DNA of 25,042 bases from Pseudomonadota bacterium. Lineage in GTDB: Bacteria > Pseudomonadota > Gammaproteobacteria > Pseudomonadales > Pseudomonadaceae. Shown here piece after piece: positions 1 to 7,252 of this stretch. The notes beneath the pieces are model-generated. The model was not told the DNA's origin, made no database searches, and saw nothing but the letters and a program-made list of their open reading frames with translations. The position numbers and the translations under genes are program-made. The stretch spans positions 1 through 25,042 of the forward strand of contig JAEYXX010000178.1 of assembly GCA_023431055.1 (NCBI GenBank), in the 5' to 3' direction. Within the stretch, counting starts at the first letter, position 1, and each line of letters begins with the position of its first letter.

Positions 1-28
1 AAGAAATAAGTATTTTTGAATCAAAGGG

Positions 29-56
29 TTGACGGCGCGATTCGATTCTATAGAAT
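29..56 (+). promoter_or_regulatory. Promoter of the tRNA-Gly/tRNA-Cys unit
   Basis: A sigma70-type promoter with TTGACG (29-34), a 16-nt spacer and TAGAAT (51-56). The bases after the -10 are strongly GC-rich (GGCGCCC, 57-63), a discriminator typical of stable-RNA promoters under stringent control. The first tRNA starts at 77, about 14 nt after the likely start site. Confidence 0.75.
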
Positions 57-76
57 GGCGCCCGTCGACAAGACAA

Positions 77-152
<76 letters not shown>

Positions 153-190
153 GTTTTACACGAGTCGCCAAGGCGGCTCGTTTGCTTCAT

Positions 191-264
191 GGCTGAGTTG
201 CAGAGTGGTTATGCACCGGATTGCAAATCCGTGAACGCCGGTTCGATTCCGACCTCAGCCTCCA
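191..264 (+). tRNA. tRNA-Cys (anticodon GCA)
   Basis: A 74-nt tRNA. The acceptor GGCTGAG (191-197) pairs with CTCAGCC (254-260), then discriminator T and encoded CCA (262-264). The anticodon loop TTGCAAA gives GCA (cysteine). No promoter is evident between it and tRNA-Gly, and a strong terminator follows within 5 nt, so the two form one unit. Confidence 0.97.
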
Positions 265-268
265 ATCT

Positions 269-306
269 AAAAGGCCTCGTAGATCAATGATTTACGAGGC
301 CTTTTT
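269..306 (+). terminator. Rho-independent terminator after tRNA-Cys
   Basis: A perfect 13-bp stem: the left arm is 269-281 (AAAAGGCCTCGTA), the loop is 11 nt, and the right arm is 293-305. The A-run on the left and T-run on the right make it bidirectional in form. It separates the Gly-Cys transcript from tRNA-Leu. Confidence 0.93.
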
Positions 307-333
307 CATTCTCCGAGGTGTGCTGTGCATGCC

Positions 334-362
334 TTGCGAGGACGCGGAGGGCTGTATATAGT
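334..362 (+). promoter_or_regulatory. Probable own promoter of tRNA-Leu
   Basis: TTGCGA (334-339), a 17-nt spacer and TATAGT (357-362), followed by a GC-rich discriminator (CCGCCC). It lies downstream of the terminator at 269-306, so tRNA-Leu needs its own promoter. The -35 is imperfect; the spacing and the -10 are good. Confidence 0.6.
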
Positions 363-384
363 CCGCCCTTCGCACAGCGCTACC

Positions 385-471
385 GCCCGAATGGCGAAAT
401 CGGTAGACGCAGGAGACTTAAAATCTCTCGCTCGCAAGGGCGTGCCGGTTCGAGTCCGGCTTCGGGCACCA
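385..471 (+). tRNA. tRNA-Leu (anticodon TAA)
   Basis: An 87-nt class II tRNA with a long variable arm. The acceptor GCCCGAA (385-391) pairs with TTCGGGC (461-467), then discriminator A and encoded CCA (469-471). The anticodon stem GGAGA/TCTCT encloses CTTAAAA, giving TAA (leucine). tRNA 3' ends of this type are common integrase targets, but I saw no repeat of its 3' end elsewhere in the window. Confidence 0.97.
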
Positions 472-511
472 TTGACATGATTTCAGATGTTCCCTAGTGA
501 ACATTACACCC

Positions 512-540
512 AAAAAACCGGCACTCTCAGCCGGTTTTTT
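512..540 (+). terminator. Rho-independent terminator after tRNA-Leu
   Basis: An 11-bp stem AAAAAACCGGC (512-522) with its complement at 530-540 and a 7-nt loop, ending in a T-run. It is nearly symmetric, so it may also stop leftward transcription from the RES toxin gene, whose stop codon is at 563. Confidence 0.92.
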
Positions 541-562
541 CGTTCATGGCGTTCTGCTCCGG

Positions 563-1258
563 CTACTTAGCCAGTAGCGTCGTAATCTGATTGACGCTGA
601 TCACCTGTCCGCTCCAGATCATTTCGTAATGTGCGCTCTGGATGATCGAGCTCACGGAGCGCGGCGTCATCAGTGCCCAGCAGATATTGCCGGGAGAGCG
701 AACCGAGTGATAACGCAGGCCCGCGCATGCTGCGCCTTTGACCTGCGCCCCAAGTTGATGCGAGTGGGCGTAGTCGTCCGGCGCATAGATGGGGTCCGAC
801 AGCGGTACGATCGTCGCGTCTCTCAGCCCCGCTTCGTTGAAGTTGGCTGTCAGCCCTCTGAAGACGAAGCGCTCGTAGTTGAGTTGCGGCACTTTCGACC
901 AGTAGCGCTGCTGGTGGTAGCACACCTCGGCAATCGCGGTATCCATTTTGTCCGCCAGGTACAGCACGCCGAAGCTGCCGCTGCTGAAGCGCGAGCCAGC
1001 CGGGTTGACGTGGGTGAAGGGGGCGGTCGCATAGGAGCAGCCAGCAATGCCGAAGGGAATCTGATCGCGCGGGATCAGTTCCAGACGACCGATCTCGTTC
1101 TGCAGCCGAGGATTGGTCAGCGCCTGGATCTGGTAGAGGGCATCGAAGTCCTCTGCATCGGCGACGTCATCGAACAGGGCGATTGGCGGAAACTTGGAGT
1201 TGACCAGGCGGTAGGCTTGTACAGGTTGCTCTTTCAATAGTGGCAGGTCGCTGAGCAT
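563..1258 (-). CDS. RES-domain toxin of a RES/Xre (MbcT-type) toxin-antitoxin pair
   Basis: 231 aa. The RES family acts in the cytoplasm as NAD+ degrading or phosphorolysing toxins, neutralised by an Xre/MbcA-type partner. The sequence shows the family's Arg...Tyr...Glu pattern in the block SRFSSGSFGVLYLADKMDTA and just after it (R90, Y100, E111), and a later RYHSVRSPGN block (182-191) with candidate catalytic Ser/Arg. I chose the ATG at 1258 because it overlaps the antitoxin stop as TAATG, the usual arrangement for translationally coupled antitoxin-toxin pairs. The open frame extends further upstream but runs inside the antitoxin gene. No truncation is seen. Family assignment is by sequence pattern; NAD+ as target is inferred from characterised homologues. 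Confidence 0.92.
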   Translation of the reverse strand: MLSDLPLLKEQPVQAYRLVNSKFPPIALFDDVADAEDFDALYQIQALTNPRLQNEIGRLELIPRDQIPFGIAGCSYATAPFTHVNPAGSRFSSGSFGVLYLADKMDTAIAEVCYHQQRYWSKVPQLNYERFVFRGLTANFNEAGLRDATIVPLSDPIYAPDDYAHSHQLGAQVKGAACAGLRYHSVRSPGNICWALMTPRSVSSIIQSAHYEMIWSGQVISVNQITTLLAK

Positions 1259-1665
1259 TACCACTGGGCACCTCGCAGGGTGTCGATGCGCCGAAACGTC
1301 TCGTACAGTGAAATCATGTCGCCTTGCGCCATGACTTCCAGCGGTGTGCGGCCGTTGAAGAACTCGTTGTGGTTTGCCATCAGGGCAAAGCCGTAGACGT
1401 TGTCGGGGTTGTCGAAAACCACACGCAGCGCCGCATGGATGTTCAACACCAGGCTGATGCGCTGCATCTGGTCGGAATCCAGACTCACTGTCCAGGAAGA
1501 ATCCTGCTGACTGGCGCGGGTGTACGTGCTGCGGGAAATACGCAGTACTCGGCAGGCCTGTTCGGGAGAGGCTTTCCACTTATCGAGAACGTTCAGCGCA
1601 GCGCGCAGTCCGGCTGCACACTGGCTTTTCGAGAACTCCTGAATCTGGATGGCGGTAGCGGTCAT
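1258..1665 (-). CDS. Xre/MbcA/ParS-type antitoxin (DUF2384 toxin-binding domain)
   Basis: 135 aa. It binds and blocks the RES toxin encoded immediately downstream and probably represses its own promoter. An Xre-like helix-turn-helix region spans about residues 18-60. A C-terminal DUF2384-type segment covers about 75-135, with the family signature GRTPLEVMAQGD (105-116) and a final TLRGAQW. The ATG at 1665 is preceded by AGGAC at good spacing. A longer frame up to 1797 exists, but it would run through the AT-rich promoter/operator at 1693-1707, so the shorter start is preferred. The stop codon overlaps the toxin start by one base. Confidence 0.9.
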   Translation of the reverse strand: MTATAIQIQEFSKSQCAAGLRAALNVLDKWKASPEQACRVLRISRSTYTRASQQDSSWTVSLDSDQMQRISLVLNIHAALRVVFDNPDNVYGFALMANHNEFFNGRTPLEVMAQGDMISLYETFRRIDTLRGAQW

Positions 1666-1692
1666 GACAAGTCCTATGCGTTCTGTGGAGCG

Positions 1693-1707
1693 AAATATAG
1701 CATATTT
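1693..1707 (-). promoter_or_regulatory. Likely autoregulatory operator/-10 region of the RES-Xre pair
   Basis: AAATATAGCATATTT is a near-palindrome (6 of 7 positions pair around the central base), 28 nt upstream of the antitoxin ATG in an otherwise GC-rich region. On the minus strand it contains TATATT and TATGCT, plausible -10 elements. An antitoxin-bound operator overlapping its own promoter is the common design. Binding is inferred. Confidence 0.5.
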
Positions 1708-1756
1708 GCGTCTGCAGATTAAATGAGCCTGTTCTGTTGATCTGTCAGGGCTCAAT

Positions 1757-2629
1757 TCAGCTTCGTCGCAACCGCTCCCGTAGATCGCGGGCGTCATAGG
1801 GAGCCCGCACTTTCACATCGTTATCGAAGTAGCAGTAGAGATCGCGCGCCGTGCGGCGGGGCTTATGTGCCTGGTCGATCAACCGGGCATCGTCGGGTTG
1901 GCCTCCGGCAGTCCAGGTTTCGATGCGTTGCTGCCAATGCTGCAGGGCTTCAGTCGAATACCCGCTGACATAGAGCTCGGCATCGCCATGCAGACGCAAG
2001 TAGAGGAAATCGGCGGTGATGTCTTCGGCATAAGGCCATTTGCCCGCCGTGTCTGCCACCACCAGGGCGATGCCGTGTTGGCGCAGCAGCTCGATGAACG
2101 CCGGATCGCAGAAACTGGCATTGCGGATTTCCACGGCATGGCGCAATGGGCGATCCGCAGCGGCGTCCAGGTAGCCGGCCACGTGCAGACGGGCGGAGGC
2201 ATGACGGGCAAGGCTACGAGCCTGGTCGGTGTCGGCCGGCAGCTTGGCGACGAACTCGGCGAAGAGCGCTTCGTCGAAGCGGAAGCTGGGCGGAAACTGC
2301 CAGAGGATGGGGCCGAGCTTTTCCTTAAGACTCAGCAGGCCGGACGCGAAGAAGTTGGCCAGCGGCTCATCGATTTCGGCCAGGCGGCGCACATGGGTGA
2401 TGAAGCGCGGCGCCTTGACGCTGAAGACAAAGTCGTCGGGCGTCTGTGCTGCCCAAGTGCGGTAACGCTCGGGTGTCTGCAGGCCGTAGAACGAGCCGTT
2501 GATCTCGATGCTGTTCACCTCACGCGAGGCGAACTCCAGTTCGCGCCGCTGGGCCAGGCCCTTGGGGTAGAAGTCACCGCGCCAGGGCGCGTAGCGCCAG
2601 CCGGAAATGCCGATGTGAACATCGCTCAT
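1757..2629 (-). CDS. DUF72 (YecE-like) family protein
   Basis: 290 aa, cytoplasmic, no signal peptide. The N-terminal HIGISGWRYAPWRGDFYP motif (5-22), EINGSFYG (42-49) and the late CYFDNDVK motif (about 266-273) are hallmarks of the DUF72 family, a TIM-barrel-like fold of unknown biochemical role. Length is normal for the family. The ATG at 2629 has GGAG 8 bases upstream. It is separated from the antitoxin gene by 91 nt holding the TA promoter, so it is probably its own unit, divergent from the PLDc_N gene. Confidence 0.9.
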   Translation of the reverse strand: MSDVHIGISGWRYAPWRGDFYPKGLAQRRELEFASREVNSIEINGSFYGLQTPERYRTWAAQTPDDFVFSVKAPRFITHVRRLAEIDEPLANFFASGLLSLKEKLGPILWQFPPSFRFDEALFAEFVAKLPADTDQARSLARHASARLHVAGYLDAAADRPLRHAVEIRNASFCDPAFIELLRQHGIALVVADTAGKWPYAEDITADFLYLRLHGDAELYVSGYSTEALQHWQQRIETWTAGGQPDDARLIDQAHKPRRTARDLYCYFDNDVKVRAPYDARDLRERLRRS

Positions 2630-2814
2630 GGCGCCATCTCCGACAGGCGGGGGCGGTGCTGTGGGGGCAGGAAGAAAAAGGTCATGGCATCACCTCACAG
2701 CTGGCATCTGTCCTTCGATGCCTGGCAGGTGCCGGTCATTCGAGTGAATTATCTCTGAACCGCAGGCTTTGGGCGCGGCCACAACTGTATGGACCTGCGC
2801 GGAGGAATCTCGAG

Positions 2815-3039
2815 ATGTCCGGTGAACTCAGTCTGCTATTCATTGCACTTGGCGTGATTATCATCCTGCTCGACCTATGGGCCATCGTCAGCGTCTTTCG
2901 CAGCGACAAGGGGGTGGAGACCAAAGCCCTTTGGTCGCTGCTGATCGTGCTGTTCCCGGTGCTGGGATTGGGCCTGTGGGGCCTGTTCGGCCCGCGCGGC
3001 ATGAGCCCGCCGCCGTCATCGCCGGAGCACAGCAAGTAA
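2815..3039 (+). CDS. PLDc_N-domain small membrane protein
   Basis: 74 aa. It resembles the stand-alone N-terminal membrane module of cardiolipin synthases (PLDc_N), which has no catalytic part. Two hydrophobic helices are visible, about residues 6-28 and 39-58, linked by a short charged turn (RSDKGVETK) and ending in a Pro/Ser-rich tail. The ATG at 2815 follows GGAGGAATCTCGAG, a strong ribosome binding site. An in-frame start further upstream lacks such a site. It lies 94 nt before Ku on the same strand. No function can be assigned beyond membrane location. Confidence 0.85.
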   Translation: MSGELSLLFIALGVIIILLDLWAIVSVFRSDKGVETKALWSLLIVLFPVLGLGLWGLFGPRGMSPPPSSPEHSK

Positions 3040-3133
3040 CGGTACTGGTGAGAAGAGGAAGGTCCGATGACCGTTGAGAGTTCGACGGGGCCAGGCATAG
3101 GCGCCGGTCCCGTCCAGTACGGAGACGAACGCC

Positions 3134-3601
3134 ATGCCTAGGGCCATCTGGAAAGGCGCCATCAGCTTCGGTCTGGTTCATATTCCTGTTGCCCTGGTGA
3201 CGGCGACTTCGACCCAGGGCGTGGACTTCGACTGGCTGGACAAGCGCAGCATGGACCCGGTCGGCTACAAGCGGGTGAATAAGGTCACCGGCAAGGAAGT
3301 GAGCAAGGAAAACATCGTCAAGGGCGTGGCCTACGAGAAAGGTCGCTACGTGGTGCTCAGCGAGGAAGAGATTCGCGAAGCGCATCCCAAGTCGACGCAG
3401 ACCATCGATATCTTCGCCTTCGTCGACAGCGCCGAGATCCCCCTGCAGCACATCGACAAGCCCTATTACCTAGCTCCGGATCGCCGCGGCGAGAAAGTCT
3501 ATCGCCGAGTGGTTGCTGCCGTACCTGCGCAAACGGCCAGTCTCGCTGGTGCGGGCGCCGGACGGAGTAGAGGGAGAACAATTCTTCCAGAAGCATGCTG
3601 A
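3134..3601 (+). pseudogene. ku: Truncated Ku (NHEJ end-binding protein), 5' part only
   Basis: Bacterial Ku forms a homodimeric ring on DNA ends and recruits LigD for non-homologous end joining. Residues 1-123 match the family closely, from MPRAIWKGAISFGLVHIPVA at the N-terminus to PYYLAPDRRGEKVY at 110-123. After Y123 (codon ends at 3502) homology stops and the frame reads an unrelated tail to a stop at 3601, because the DNA has switched to ligD sequence in another frame. Intact Ku is roughly 260-300 aa, so about half is missing, including the rest of the beta-barrel core and the LigD-recruiting C-terminus. The ATG is preceded by GGAG. The product cannot form the ring. Recent deletion or assembly collapse are both possible. 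Confidence 0.88.
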
Positions 3602-4298
3602 GCGCCTGGCAATCCCCAACATCAGGCATCTTGATCCTAAGCTGGACCCCGGCCACGCGCGGTTGATGGAAATCGACAGCGTGCCGGCCCTGGTCGGTGC
3701 AGCGCAGATGGGCTGCATCGAGTTCCACCGCTGGGGCGCTACCAGCGACCGCATCGAAACGCCCGATCATTTCGTGCTCGATCTCGACCCGGACCCGGCG
3801 CTGCCGTGGCGCAGCATGCTGGAGGCGACCCGGCTGACCCTGAGCGTGCTCGACGAACTGGGTCTGCAGGCCTTTCTCAAGACCAGCGGTGGCAAAGGCA
3901 TGCACATCATCGTGCCGCTTGCCCGCCACGCCGACTGGGATACGGTCAAGGGCTTCGCCAAGGCCCTGGCGCAGTTCATGGCCAGGCAGCTACCCGAGCG
4001 ATTCACCGCAACGTCAGGGCCGAAGAATCGGGTGGGGAAAATCTTCATCGACTATCTGCGCAACGGCCGCGGTGCCAGTACGGTATCGGCCTATTCGGTG
4101 CGCGCGCGGCCCGGCCTGCCGGTCTCGGTACCGATCGCCCGGGACGAACTGGACGGCCTGCGCAGCGCCCAGCAGTGGACGGTCGCCAATCTGCAGCAAC
4201 GCCTGGACGGGCTGCGCCAGGACCCTTGGACCGGCTATGCCAACCGCCAGCGCCTGACCCGCGCCATGTGGGACCGGCTCGGCGCCGAAGCAGCCTGA
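3498..4298 (+). pseudogene. ligD: LigD remnant: C-terminal polymerase/primase domain only
   Basis: This is the polymerase (AEP-type) domain of the NHEJ ligase LigD. Pseudomonas LigD is about 840 aa, ordered phosphoesterase - ligase - polymerase; only the last ~266 residues are present. Homology begins at SIAEWLLPYLRKRPVSLVRA (from 3498). The metal-binding pair lies in VLDLDPDPAL (Asp codons at 3780 and 3786). The TSGGKGMHIIVPL motif is at about 3882-3920, and FIDYLRNGRGAS follows. There are no internal stops or frameshifts. The phosphoesterase and ligase domains, and roughly 25-30 N-terminal residues of the polymerase domain, are gone. No convincing start codon or ribosome binding site exists; a TTG at 3513 is the only early candidate. 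It directly follows the Ku fragment, out of frame with it. Confidence 0.88.
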
Positions 4299-4306
4299 TC
4301 CGTGGA

Positions 4307-5281
4307 TCAGATCAGCAACAGGAGCAGCAAGACCGCGCAGGTTCCCAGCAGGGCCGTCACCCGCGCTGAACTCAACGCCAATGCATGCCCGCGCGGCCTG
4401 CGGGTAAAGCGTCCCTGCACCTCGTGCAGGCCATCGACGCTGTGAAAGAGGTTGTCGCCTGCTGGTTCTGGCTCGCCCTCGCTCAACTGGCCTTGCCATG
4501 CACGCCGCGCCAGGAGCCGGTCGAGCAGGCCCGGAAAGAATTGATTGCCAATGATGGCCTTGAGGGTGGGCAGGCCGACCCAGAGTTCCCGTGGCGGTGC
4601 ACTCGCGACGCTGAGAATGGCGCGCGCTGCGACGCCGGGGTCATGAATGGGCGGCACGGGTTGCACGCGTTGCCCCAGCTTGTTGCGCGCCCAGTCGAAC
4701 TGCGGGGTATTGATCGCCGGCAGCTGCACTATGCACACCTTGACCTCGCTGCGCTGGTGAATGAGTTCGCAGCGTAGCGAGTCGGTGAAGCCGCGCAGCG
4801 CGAACTTCGCTGCGCAATAGGCCGACTGCAAAGGGATGGCGCGATAGGCGAGTGCCGAACCGACCTGGATGATCACGCCGCGATTACGTGCGCGCATCAG
4901 GGGCAGCGCCGCCAGGGTGCCATGTACGGCGCCGAGGTAGGTCACCTCGGTAACGCGCCTGATCTCCTCCGGCGTCAACTGCTCAATCGCAGCAAACACC
5001 GTGACCATCGCCGAATTGACCCAGACGTCGATGGGGCCGAGCGCGGCCTCGAAACGTTGCGCCGCCAGCGCCACGGCATTGGCATCGGCCACGTCCGCGC
5101 TGATCGCCAGGGTCGGCATATCATAGTCCTGCAGCTCCGCTGTCGCCGCTGCCAGCCCTTCGTCACTGCGAGCCAGCAAGCCGACGGCATAGCCAGCGGC
5201 AGCGAAAGCATGCGCGGTGGCCCGGCCGACACCGGCGCTGGCCCCGCAGATCACCACCACGGGGCAATCGTCTTTTTTCAT
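4307..5281 (-). CDS. SDR-family oxidoreductase with C-terminal membrane anchor
   Basis: 324 aa. An NAD(P)-dependent short-chain dehydrogenase with a Rossmann fold: the cofactor motif GASAGVG is at 13-19, the NSA motif (the NNAG position) at 89-91, and the catalytic Ser142, Tyr155 and Lys159 in the order S-x12-Y-x3-K. It is longer than a classical SDR (~250 aa). The extension ends in a hydrophobic stretch, about 308-324 (ALLGTCAVLLLLLLI), suggesting a tail-anchored protein. Substrate is unknown. The ATG at 5281 has GAGG upstream. It starts 16 nt after the stop of the TPP enzyme gene on the same strand, so the two probably share a transcript. It converges with the ligD remnant 8 nt away. Confidence 0.88.
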   Translation of the reverse strand: MKKDDCPVVVICGASAGVGRATAHAFAAAGYAVGLLARSDEGLAAATAELQDYDMPTLAISADVADANAVALAAQRFEAALGPIDVWVNSAMVTVFAAIEQLTPEEIRRVTEVTYLGAVHGTLAALPLMRARNRGVIIQVGSALAYRAIPLQSAYCAAKFALRGFTDSLRCELIHQRSEVKVCIVQLPAINTPQFDWARNKLGQRVQPVPPIHDPGVAARAILSVASAPPRELWVGLPTLKAIIGNQFFPGLLDRLLARRAWQGQLSEGEPEPAGDNLFHSVDGLHEVQGRFTRRPRGHALALSSARVTALLGTCAVLLLLLLI

Positions 5282-5297
5282 TCAAACAGCCTCAGGA

Positions 5298-7099
5298 TCA
5301 CTTCTTGTGCTTACCCGGCAGCAGCGAACCGAACAATTGCTTGGCGGTTTGCGCAAGGATGCCGCGCTGGTCCGGGTCGACCTGCAGCAGGGTGGAGGCG
5401 AACTGCTTGGCCTGCTCCAGGCTGATATGCGGCGGCAATGGTGGGACATCCGGGTCGGTGCGAAATTCCAGCAGCACCGGGCGATCTGCAGCGAGAGCCT
5501 GCTCCCAGGCCGGGCCGACATGCTCTTCACGCTCGATCAACAGGCCGAGCAGGCCAATGGAGTTGGCGAAGGTGTGGTAGGGCACGTCGGGGATATTCTG
5601 CGAAGCCTCGAATTTCGGGTCGCCTTCCATCACCCTCTGCTCCCAGGTGACCTGGTTGAGGTCCTGATTGTTGAACACTGCGAGCACCCATTGCGGGTTC
5701 TGCCACTCGCGCCAGTACTTGGCCACGGTGATCAGCTCAGCCAGGTTATTCATCTGCATGGCGCCGTCACCCACCAGGCCGACCACCGGACGGTCCGGGT
5801 GGGCGAACTTGGCGGCGATGGCGTAAGGCACCGCCGCGCCCATCGAGGCCAGGCCGCCGGACAGCGAGCAGAGCATGTCGCGGCGTATCTTCATATCGCG
5901 GGCATACCAGTTGGCGCAGGAGCCGGAGTCGCAAGTGACCACGGCGCGCTCCGGCAGCCGCGGCGAAAGCTCGTAGACCACCCGCTGCGGGTTGATCGGA
6001 TTGGCCGAGACCATGGCGCGGCTTTCCAGGGTCTGATCCCAGTCGCTGCGCCACGCTTCGATGGTGGTGCGCCAGCTGTCATCCTGCTTGGCCTCCAGCA
6101 GGGGCAGCAGGGCACGAAGGGTCTCGGCGGCATCGCCCTGCAGATTGACCTCCATTGGATAGCGCAGGCTGAGCATGTCGGGCTGGATGTCGATCTGTAC
6201 GCCACGCGCCTGTCCTTCTGCGGGCAGGAACTCGGAGTAGGGGAAGCCGGAACCGATCATCAGCAGGGTGTCGCATTCCTCCATCATCTTATAGCTCGGC
6301 ACCGTACCGAGCAGGCCGATGGAGCCGGTGACCCAGGGCAACTCGTCAGGCAGCACGGCCTTGCCCAGAAGCGCCTTGGCCACCCCGGCGCCGAGTTTCT
6401 GCGCCACTTCGAAGACCTCATCACTGGCATTCAGCGCCCCGGCGCCTACCAGTATGGCGACCTTCTTGCCGCTGTTGAGCACTTCGGCAGCGCGCTGCAG
6501 ATCCGCTTCATAGGGCACTACGCGCGGGTGGCTGTAGCCGATGCCACTGTGCACGGTGCCGTGCTTGTGCGGTGGCTCGGCGTACTCGGCCTCCTGCAGA
6601 TCGTTGGGCAGGATGATCGCCGTCACCCGGCGTTCACCGACGGCGGTGCGGATGGCGCGGTCGATCAGATGACGCACCTGCGCTGGTGCGCTGGTGCGCT
6701 GGCCTGTTGGACGAAGGCGCCGGCGACGTCCTTGAACACCGAGACCAGGTCCAGCTCCTGCTGGTAATGCCCGCCGAGTGCGGTACGCGCCTGCTGGCCG
6801 GTTATTGCCAGCGCCGGCATGTGGTCCATACGTGCATCGTAGAGGCCGGTGAGCAAGTGGGCTGCGCCGGGCCCCGAGGTAGCGATGCAGGCGCCCAGTT
6901 GGCCGGAGAACTTGGCATCGGCCGCAGCCATGAAGGCAGCCATCTCTTCGTGTCGGGCCTGGATGAAACGGATCTTTCCGTCCGCGCGGTTGAGCGCGCC
7001 GAACACACCGTTGATGCCGTCCCCGGGATACCCGTAGATGCGCCGAACGCCCCACTGGTAAAGCCGCTCGACGATGAAATCTCCGACTGTCGTGGTCAT
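5298..7099 (-). pseudogene. TPP-dependent pyruvate oxidase/acetolactate synthase-like enzyme, frameshifted
   Basis: A PoxB/acetolactate synthase-type thiamine pyrophosphate enzyme, about 597 aa if the frame is restored. The N-terminal Pyr domain has GYPGDGINGVFGAL and the activating Glu in ARHEEMAAFM. The central domain follows, and the C-terminal TPP-binding domain carries GDGAMQMNNLAEL ... AVFNNQDLNQVTWEQR. The reading frame breaks after AFVQQASAPA because an 8-bp unit is present twice at 6685-6700 (plus strand). Removing one copy restores ...SAPAQVRHLIDRAIRTA exactly. As written, translation stops at 6665 after about 144 residues. The ATG at 7099 is preceded by GGAGGG with a 5-nt spacer, better than the GTG two codons upstream. 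The SDR gene follows. It could be a true mutation, a reversible slippage allele or a sequencing error. Confidence 0.85.
6685..6700 (-). repeat. 8-bp tandem duplication causing a frameshift
   Basis: GGTGCGCT occurs twice in tandem (6685-6692 and 6693-6700), preceded by a partial third copy (TGCGCT, 6679-6684). Since 8 is not a multiple of 3, the extra copy shifts the frame of the TPP enzyme gene on the minus strand. Deleting one unit joins the two homologous halves with no residue lost. Confidence 0.9.
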
Positions 7100-7137
7100 C
7101 TGCACCCTCCGCTAGATCGAGTTTCGGCCAAACGAGG

Positions 7138-7163
7138 CAGCGGTAACCAGGCGGCTACCGCTG
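7138..7163 (-). terminator. Strong hairpin, possible terminator of the exported-protein gene
   Basis: Arms 7138-7148 and 7153-7163 form an 11-bp stem around a 4-nt loop. Eight outer pairs are perfect (CAGCGGTA/TACCGCTG). The one non-Watson-Crick position is a G-U wobble only in RNA read leftward, so the structure is stronger in transcripts from the gene at 7253-7900. Only a weak T-rich stretch follows (CCTCGTTTGG). It lies 39 nt upstream of the TPP enzyme start and might instead act in its leader. Confidence 0.45.
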
Positions 7164-7252
7164 TCATGACCGCTGATTAGGGTGGACGTGAGGCAGCGGC
7201 GGAAGTTTCTACTGTTTGACCTGCGGTCAGCGCGGGGCGCACCAGGCGACGA

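Noticed and set aside
385..471. tRNA-Leu 3' end as an attachment site of an integrated island
   Set aside because: No second copy of the tRNA 3' end and no integrase gene are visible in the window.
1865..2758. 297-aa plus-strand open frame opposite DUF72
   Set aside because: Shadow of the DUF72 gene, with low-complexity composition typical of antisense frames.
3503..3601. Ku C-terminal tail as a novel in-frame extension
   Set aside because: The same DNA encodes conserved LigD residues in another frame, so the tail is out-of-frame reading, not evolved protein.
4295..4310. CTGATCC-GT-GGATCAG inverted repeat as a terminator between convergent genes
   Set aside because: The 2-nt loop is sterically poor, there is no T-run, and the sequence overlaps a stop codon, so it is probably chance.
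5217..6767. 516-aa plus-strand open frame opposite the TPP enzyme
   Set aside because: Antisense shadow in high-GC DNA; no recognisable domain, while the minus strand encodes a clear TPP enzyme.
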